The position numbers were made by a program, and so were the translations under genes. This document shows positions 60,201 through 64,000 of a stretch of DNA of 64,000 bases, one piece after another. The stretch spans positions 761,282-825,281 of the forward strand of contig CM018609.1 of the NCBI GenBank assembly GCA_009192285.1, in the 5' to 3' direction. The notes under the pieces are model-generated. The model was given only the letters and a program-made list of their open reading frames with translations. It did no database searches and was not told where the DNA came from. Source of the DNA: Morchella semilibera. Lineage: Eukaryota > Ascomycota > Pezizomycetes > Pezizales > Morchellaceae. Positions within the stretch are counted from its first letter, which is position 1, and every line of letters begins with the position of its first letter.

Positions 60201-60739
60201 TTTTGACCCCCAGAAGGGTGATGGAGTTCGCCAGGGTTAGGGTATTTTTGTTGCACCAAATGGAGTCGGTCCAACGGCACTCCCGAGTGCTACTATAAAA
60301 CCGATGTAATCCAGTGCAATATAGATTTATGTATGTATAAATCTTCGCAACTACCGGCCGGCTTTCTATCTAGCATAAATAACAAAATCACCAGCAGAAT
60401 ATCCGGAGCCATCCTATAACAGACAATTCACGCGAATGTTAAAATCGAAAACCAATCACTCAGATCTTATAGACGATTAGATGGAAAATGCGTAATATTG
60501 ACCACTGCTTTTACCAGGTCTACAGGACTCTTCCTCGATCTCCAAAACAAAAACAATAAACCACTCCTTTTATATATATAGTTCAGTGCATATATTTCAC
60601 CAATCTATAAAGGACAAAATGGGAGTAGACCGGGCCATCCACTCCCGCGCGATCTATCATCAAAAATCCACCTCTCTATATATAGTCCAAGCTTCTAATG
60701 AACTTTTCTCTCTATCTTCACTCCCACAACATTGTTAAT
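57292..60739. other. 3.4-kb intergenic region
   Basis: No gene is supportable. The first ~300 bp is the likely promoter or 5' leader of the giant scaffold gene. Three TACATGTA sites lie at 57838, 58524 and 59096. The longest frame, 59849-60298 (plus, 149 codons), has no domain and ordinary intergenic composition. Confidence 0.55.
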
Positions 60740-62241
60740 CTACACCGGCCCTCCCATTGATGGGTCCGTACCCGCGGCGCCAGGGTCCATACCCGCGGCG
60801 CCAGGGTCCGCTGGGGGAGGTTGCTGGTTTTGGGTAAGAGAAACGCCAGTGCCGATGACATTAGTGAGTGTGTCAATGCCCTGGAACACAGTATCGGGGT
60901 TATTCCATTGGCTGGGCTGGTTGTTGTTATTTTGCCTTCCACCATTGTTCTGTCTGCCAGGGGTTTGTTTCCCGCCCGCATTGTTTGTTCTACCATTGTT
61001 GGTCCTTCTGCCTCCGGGGTTTTGGTTATTCAGGGGGGTCCTCCTGGGTGGTGTCCTTGCTGGAGTCTTCCCCGGTGTCTTCCTTGCTGGGGTCTTTGGC
61101 GTGGCCTTTGCTGGAGTCTTCCTTGCTGGAGTCTTTGCTGGGGTCTTATTTGCGGGGGCCTTCTTGGCCGGAGTCTTCCTTGGTGCGGCCTTAGCAGGAG
61201 TCTTCTTGGCCGGCGCCTTTGTGGGGGTCTTCTTAGCTGGGGCCTTTGTGGGAGTCTTCCTGGCCGGGGCTTTTGTAGGGGCCTTCTTAGCTGGGGCCTT
61301 TGTGGGAGTCTTCCTGGCCGGCGCCTTTGTAGGAGCCTTCTTAGCTGGGGCCTTTGTGGGAGTCTTCTTGGCCGGGGCTTTTGTAGGAGCCTTCTTAGCT
61401 GGAGCCTTTGTGGGGGCCTTCTTGGCTGGGGCTTTTGCAGGAGCCTTTTTGGCCGGGGCCTTTGTGGGAGTCTTCCTTGGTGCGGCCTTAGTCTTTTTGG
61501 CCGGAGCCTTAGTGGGAGCCTTCTTGGCCGGGGCTTTTGTAGGAGCCTTCTTAGCTGGAGCCTTTGTGGGGGCCTTCTTGGCTGGGGCTTTTGCAGGAGC
61601 CTTTTTGGCCGGAGCCTTTGTGGGGGCCTTCTTGGCTGGGGCTTTTGCAGGAGCCTTTTTGGCCGGAGCCTTTGTGGGGGCCTTCTTGGCCGGGGCCTTT
61701 GCAGGAGTCTTCACGGGGGCCTTCACGGGGGCCTTCACGGGGGCCTTCACGGGGGCCTTCACGGGGGCCTTCACGGGGGCCTTCACGGGGGCCTTCACGG
61801 GGGCCTTCACGGGGGCCTTCACGGGGGCCTTCACGGGGGCCTTCACGGGGGCTTTCATGGGGACCTTCTTTGGGGCCGCCTTCGCTAACTTAAGCAGCCC
61901 GCCAAGCTTCGGCGAACGCTTATGTCTAGCTCACGCCAAAAAAAAAAACGATGTTAGCATTTGATCCAAAGAGACAGATTAGATAGATTAAGATTAGAAA
62001 CAAGATTTTTTACTGACAGGAAGTTCTGGCCGATGGCAGGGTGAGGGGCGGCTACGCGGCGCTCGACACTGTAGAGGACATCCCTCCGCCCGACATCGTA
62101 TAGGATGTCTCTTGGCTCGATGTCGTGGATGTCCCGGCGTTCTATATCATTGATATCTCTTCGTGAAGCTGCCTCTGCGGCCGCGGAGGTCAGGAGCAGA
62201 GCGTAGCAGAGCACTGCACTGATTTTGCTGATGGGGGACAT
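60740..62241 (-). CDS. Secreted Lys-Ala-Pro repeat protein
   Basis: Two exons on the minus strand, 62241-62018 and 61925-60740, join to 469 aa. Residues 1-~24 are a signal peptide ([18 protein letters not shown]). A pro-like segment follows with four tandem units of RD-I/V-x-x-I/V type, bounded by RR pairs ([34 protein letters not shown]), then a dibasic HKRSPK. The body is a long polycation: 12 exact KAPV units, then many [18 protein letters not shown] units, and a basic Arg/Asn-rich linker. The C-terminal ~70 residues are Asn/Gln/Pro/Gly-rich and neutral ([29 protein letters not shown]). Kex2 processing is inferred from the dibasic sites. The K/A/P body resembles linker-histone tails, but the signal peptide argues against a nuclear role; a wall or matrix polymer is possible. 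No recognised family. Confidence 0.8.
61710..61855 (-). repeat. 12-nt tandem array encoding KAPV x12
   Basis: Twelve near-identical copies of the 12-nt unit GGGGCCTTCACG (plus-strand reading) follow one another in the coding frame, each encoding Lys-Ala-Pro-Val. The third codon positions are also identical, so the array has expanded or been homogenised recently, in contrast to the diverged AKKAPTK units that follow. Confidence 0.9.
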
Positions 62242-63536
62242 TATTTATATGTTGACTGCATGGCGTAATGGTACGTGAGTATTTCCTGGTATCCAGTAGG
62301 AGCGTTTTTTTTTTAGTACGGCAGGGGTTTCACAAACCTGATATATCAAATATATACCAACAATAAAAAAGAGTGTAGGTGTCTAGATCCAGTCTAGAAC
62401 GGTCGGAAAGAAACGAAAGGAAAAAAAACGAATGACTGAAAAAAAATGAAAGAAAAGAATGAAAGAAAAGAAAGAAAGAAAGGAATGTATCTCGAATCCT
62501 CGTTTCCCCAGGAACCCGAAGCTTGATTGAAGGGGGAGGAAGAGAGCTCTCTCGCCAGTCGTTTATATGCTCCGCGCAACCTCCCATGGCCGACCCCGGT
62601 CAAACCGAGCATCTCTCCGGTGGGTCGGGGACTTTTGAAAAAAATGTGGCCGCAGTTTGTTTTGATCTCCTCGTCAATATGGTTGAAGAGCAATGCCTCG
62701 AATATTCCGGTTGTTGTTGTGAGGCACGAGTGTCTTGGCGCCCCGCCAAGAGACTGTTTTGCGGACGGATTGTCAGATAACGTTGGACAGTAGGCATGTA
62801 CATATGTACCTTCTACCGGCGGCCGGTTATGTACCTTTTTTTCTTTCTTCCGTAATCTCTGACTGTGGAGAGCGTTTGTGAATAATCTCACTTGGCGTAG
62901 TTGATACTTTACCGAAGATGTTTCGCGGATGCAGGTACATACCATAAATATAGCCAAAGGAATTATGGAGGTACAACCTTTTCCGGGCAGCTCGTTAGTA
63001 ATTGCGGTATTGGGGGGAGGAGTGGTGTTACCAATATCCTTATGGGGGGGAATAGACTACATGTACCCAGTTGGGTTGATATCTTTAGAAAGGAATTTGG
63101 GTTTGTTGTATAGTACCCCCATAGTTTTTAATCCACTCCTCTATAGGTTTCTCGCATCAGGCAATCATTCGACTACCCTTTCCCATTTTGCATGACTTGG
63201 GATGCACGAATGCTTATAGCGACGAGGTGTGAGGCAGTGGAATGGAGTGTGTTAGCCATGCGTACATGTAGTTGTATGTCGTTCGGGGGGAGAGGAGGGC
63301 GGACACTGTAGAGACGTAGGTACATGTATGTACCTTAGACAGAGTATCGGTACCGGGGTGTAAGGGTAAGTCTGGAGACGCTCTGGTGGTTGGTCGAGAG
63401 TTATGCAAATCGTGATTGGATGATATAGGGCCAAGACAGGACACCGCCACTGCCACGTACTGGGAGGGGGAGGAGGAGTCCGATACCATGAAGTTCAACC
63501 CGTGAAGCTCAACCTGTGAAGCCTGCTCGCCCCCGT
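62242..63536. other. Intergenic region with A/G-rich and TACATGTA DNA
   Basis: No gene is supportable. There is a GAAA/AAAG-rich tract at 62410-62485 and three TACATGTA sites at 63058, 63263 and 63321. The open frame at 62394-62957 (minus, 187 codons) ends in a Phe/Ser run that is the translation of that A/G-rich tract and is not credible as a protein. Confidence 0.55.
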
Positions 63537-63668
63537 TCAATCCGTGAACCCCGTTCACCTCCGTTCCGAACCCCGTTCCACGAACCTGTTCCACGAACCC
63601 CGTTCCACGAACCCCGTTCCACGAGCCCTGTTCGACCCTGTTCGACCCTGTTCGATCCTGTTCGACAC
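63537..63668. repeat. Degenerate tandem repeat, GTTCCACGAACCCC unit
   Basis: Units of about 14-15 nt (GTTCCACGAACCCC, shifting to GTTCGACCCT of about 10 nt) recur across 63550-63668, preceded by looser CCGTGAA/GTTCA units from about 63495. It lies directly before the transposase-like frame and may be the sub-terminal repeat of a mobile element. Confidence 0.7.
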
Positions 63669-63669
63669 T

Positions 63670-63984
63670 ATGAGACAAAAAGGAACACGGTCTGATCATC
63701 ATGAACCTGCAAATATTAGGAATAAGGAAACAACAAGAGATGAAAGAGTTAGAGTTATAGCTTTAAGAGATGCTGGCAAGAGCTGGAGAGAGATAGGTCG
63801 CCTGACTGAGATAGATTTCCGTACTTGCCAGGGAATCTACATCAGCAAGATTCAAACTCTCTCCAGAGGCTTGACTGGGTCTCCGGAGGCCGTTGCCAAG
63901 GCAATTACCCTCCCGTCTCTCCTAATAACCTCGCTAACCATTTGTTGCCTCCCGAGCCTCCCGATGGCCTCCCGAGCCTTCTAG
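63670..63984 (+). mobile_element. Transposase-like HTH fragment (Tc1/mariner type?)
   Basis: From the ATG at 63670, residues ~20-60 read TRDERVRVIALRDAGKSWRE then IGRLTEIDFRTCQGIYISK, a helix-turn-helix of the form found at the N-terminus of Tc1/mariner and related transposases (hydrophobic helix, AGKSWREI turn, recognition helix). After about residue 75 the frame turns into low-complexity CCTCCCGAGCCT-derived sequence and stops at 63984, so it is truncated, frameshifted or continues by splicing beyond the window. A simple homeodomain-like DNA-binding protein is the alternative. Confidence 0.4.
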
Positions 63985-64000
63985 AGAGTCTCCTGAGCCT

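Noticed and set aside
60732-61964. Long plus-strand frames (410, 355 aa) opposite the KAP-repeat gene
   Set aside because: They are mirror translations (FLAGAFVG repeats) of a GC-rich 12-nt repeat; the minus strand has the signal peptide, intron and sensible composition.
62394-62957. 187-codon minus-strand frame
   Set aside because: Its C-terminus is a Phe/Ser run from an A/G-rich microsatellite, with no domain.

Overview
The window is nuclear DNA of a filamentous ascomycete. Genes on both strands carry short GT-AG introns (about 50-140 nt), many with CTAAC/CTAAT branch sites, and the encoded families are fungal: a battenin/Btn1 transporter, an NRPS-like carboxylate reductase, a CRIB-type protein, a giant Q/P/S-rich scaffold with the RAKxKRWVEAK-YDG-WGDDD signature, and a Kex2-type secreted protein. 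Gene density is low and intergenic DNA is long and rich in microsatellites. A Pezizomycete-like genome is possible, but I cannot fix the lineage.

Layout: 1-5.5 kb is low-complexity upstream DNA; 5.5-7.3 kb (+) encodes a CRIB-motif polarity-type protein; 7.3-18.2 kb has no supportable gene and is full of simple repeats; 18.2-19.9 kb (-) is a battenin homologue. The centre, 22.4-36.2 kb, looks like a biosynthetic gene cluster: aldo-keto reductase (-), NRPS-like A-T-R reductase (+), MysB-type O-methyltransferase (-), MysA-type sugar-phosphate cyclase (+) and MysC-type ATP-grasp ligase (+). At 41.8-42.9 kb (-) lies an orphan gene; at 48.2-57.3 kb (-) a ~2965-aa disordered scaffold gene; at 60.7-62.2 kb (-) a secreted Lys-Ala-Pro repeat protein; and at 63.67 kb to the window end a transposase-like helix-turn-helix fragment beside a degenerate tandem repeat.

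How the cluster could work: MysA would make desmethyl-4-deoxygadusol from sedoheptulose 7-phosphate, MysB would methylate it to 4-deoxygadusol, and MysC would condense it with an amino acid to give a mycosporine. Typical fungal mycosporines carry amino alcohols (serinol, glutaminol, glutamicol). The adjoining A-T-R enzyme (carboxyl activation, thioester, reduction to aldehyde) plus an aldo-keto reductase (aldehyde to alcohol) would supply the missing reduction. This assignment is inferred from family chemistry and gene order and is the main discovery candidate.

Two sequence-level signals stand out. The palindrome TACATGTA occurs 28 times where about one is expected by chance, never inside a called CDS. 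Sixteen G or C homopolymers of 10-17 nt occur at 0-15.4 kb and 43-44.7 kb, and none lies between 15.4 and 43 kb, the segment holding the cluster. All exon boundaries were read by eye from frame, splice sites and family alignment from memory.
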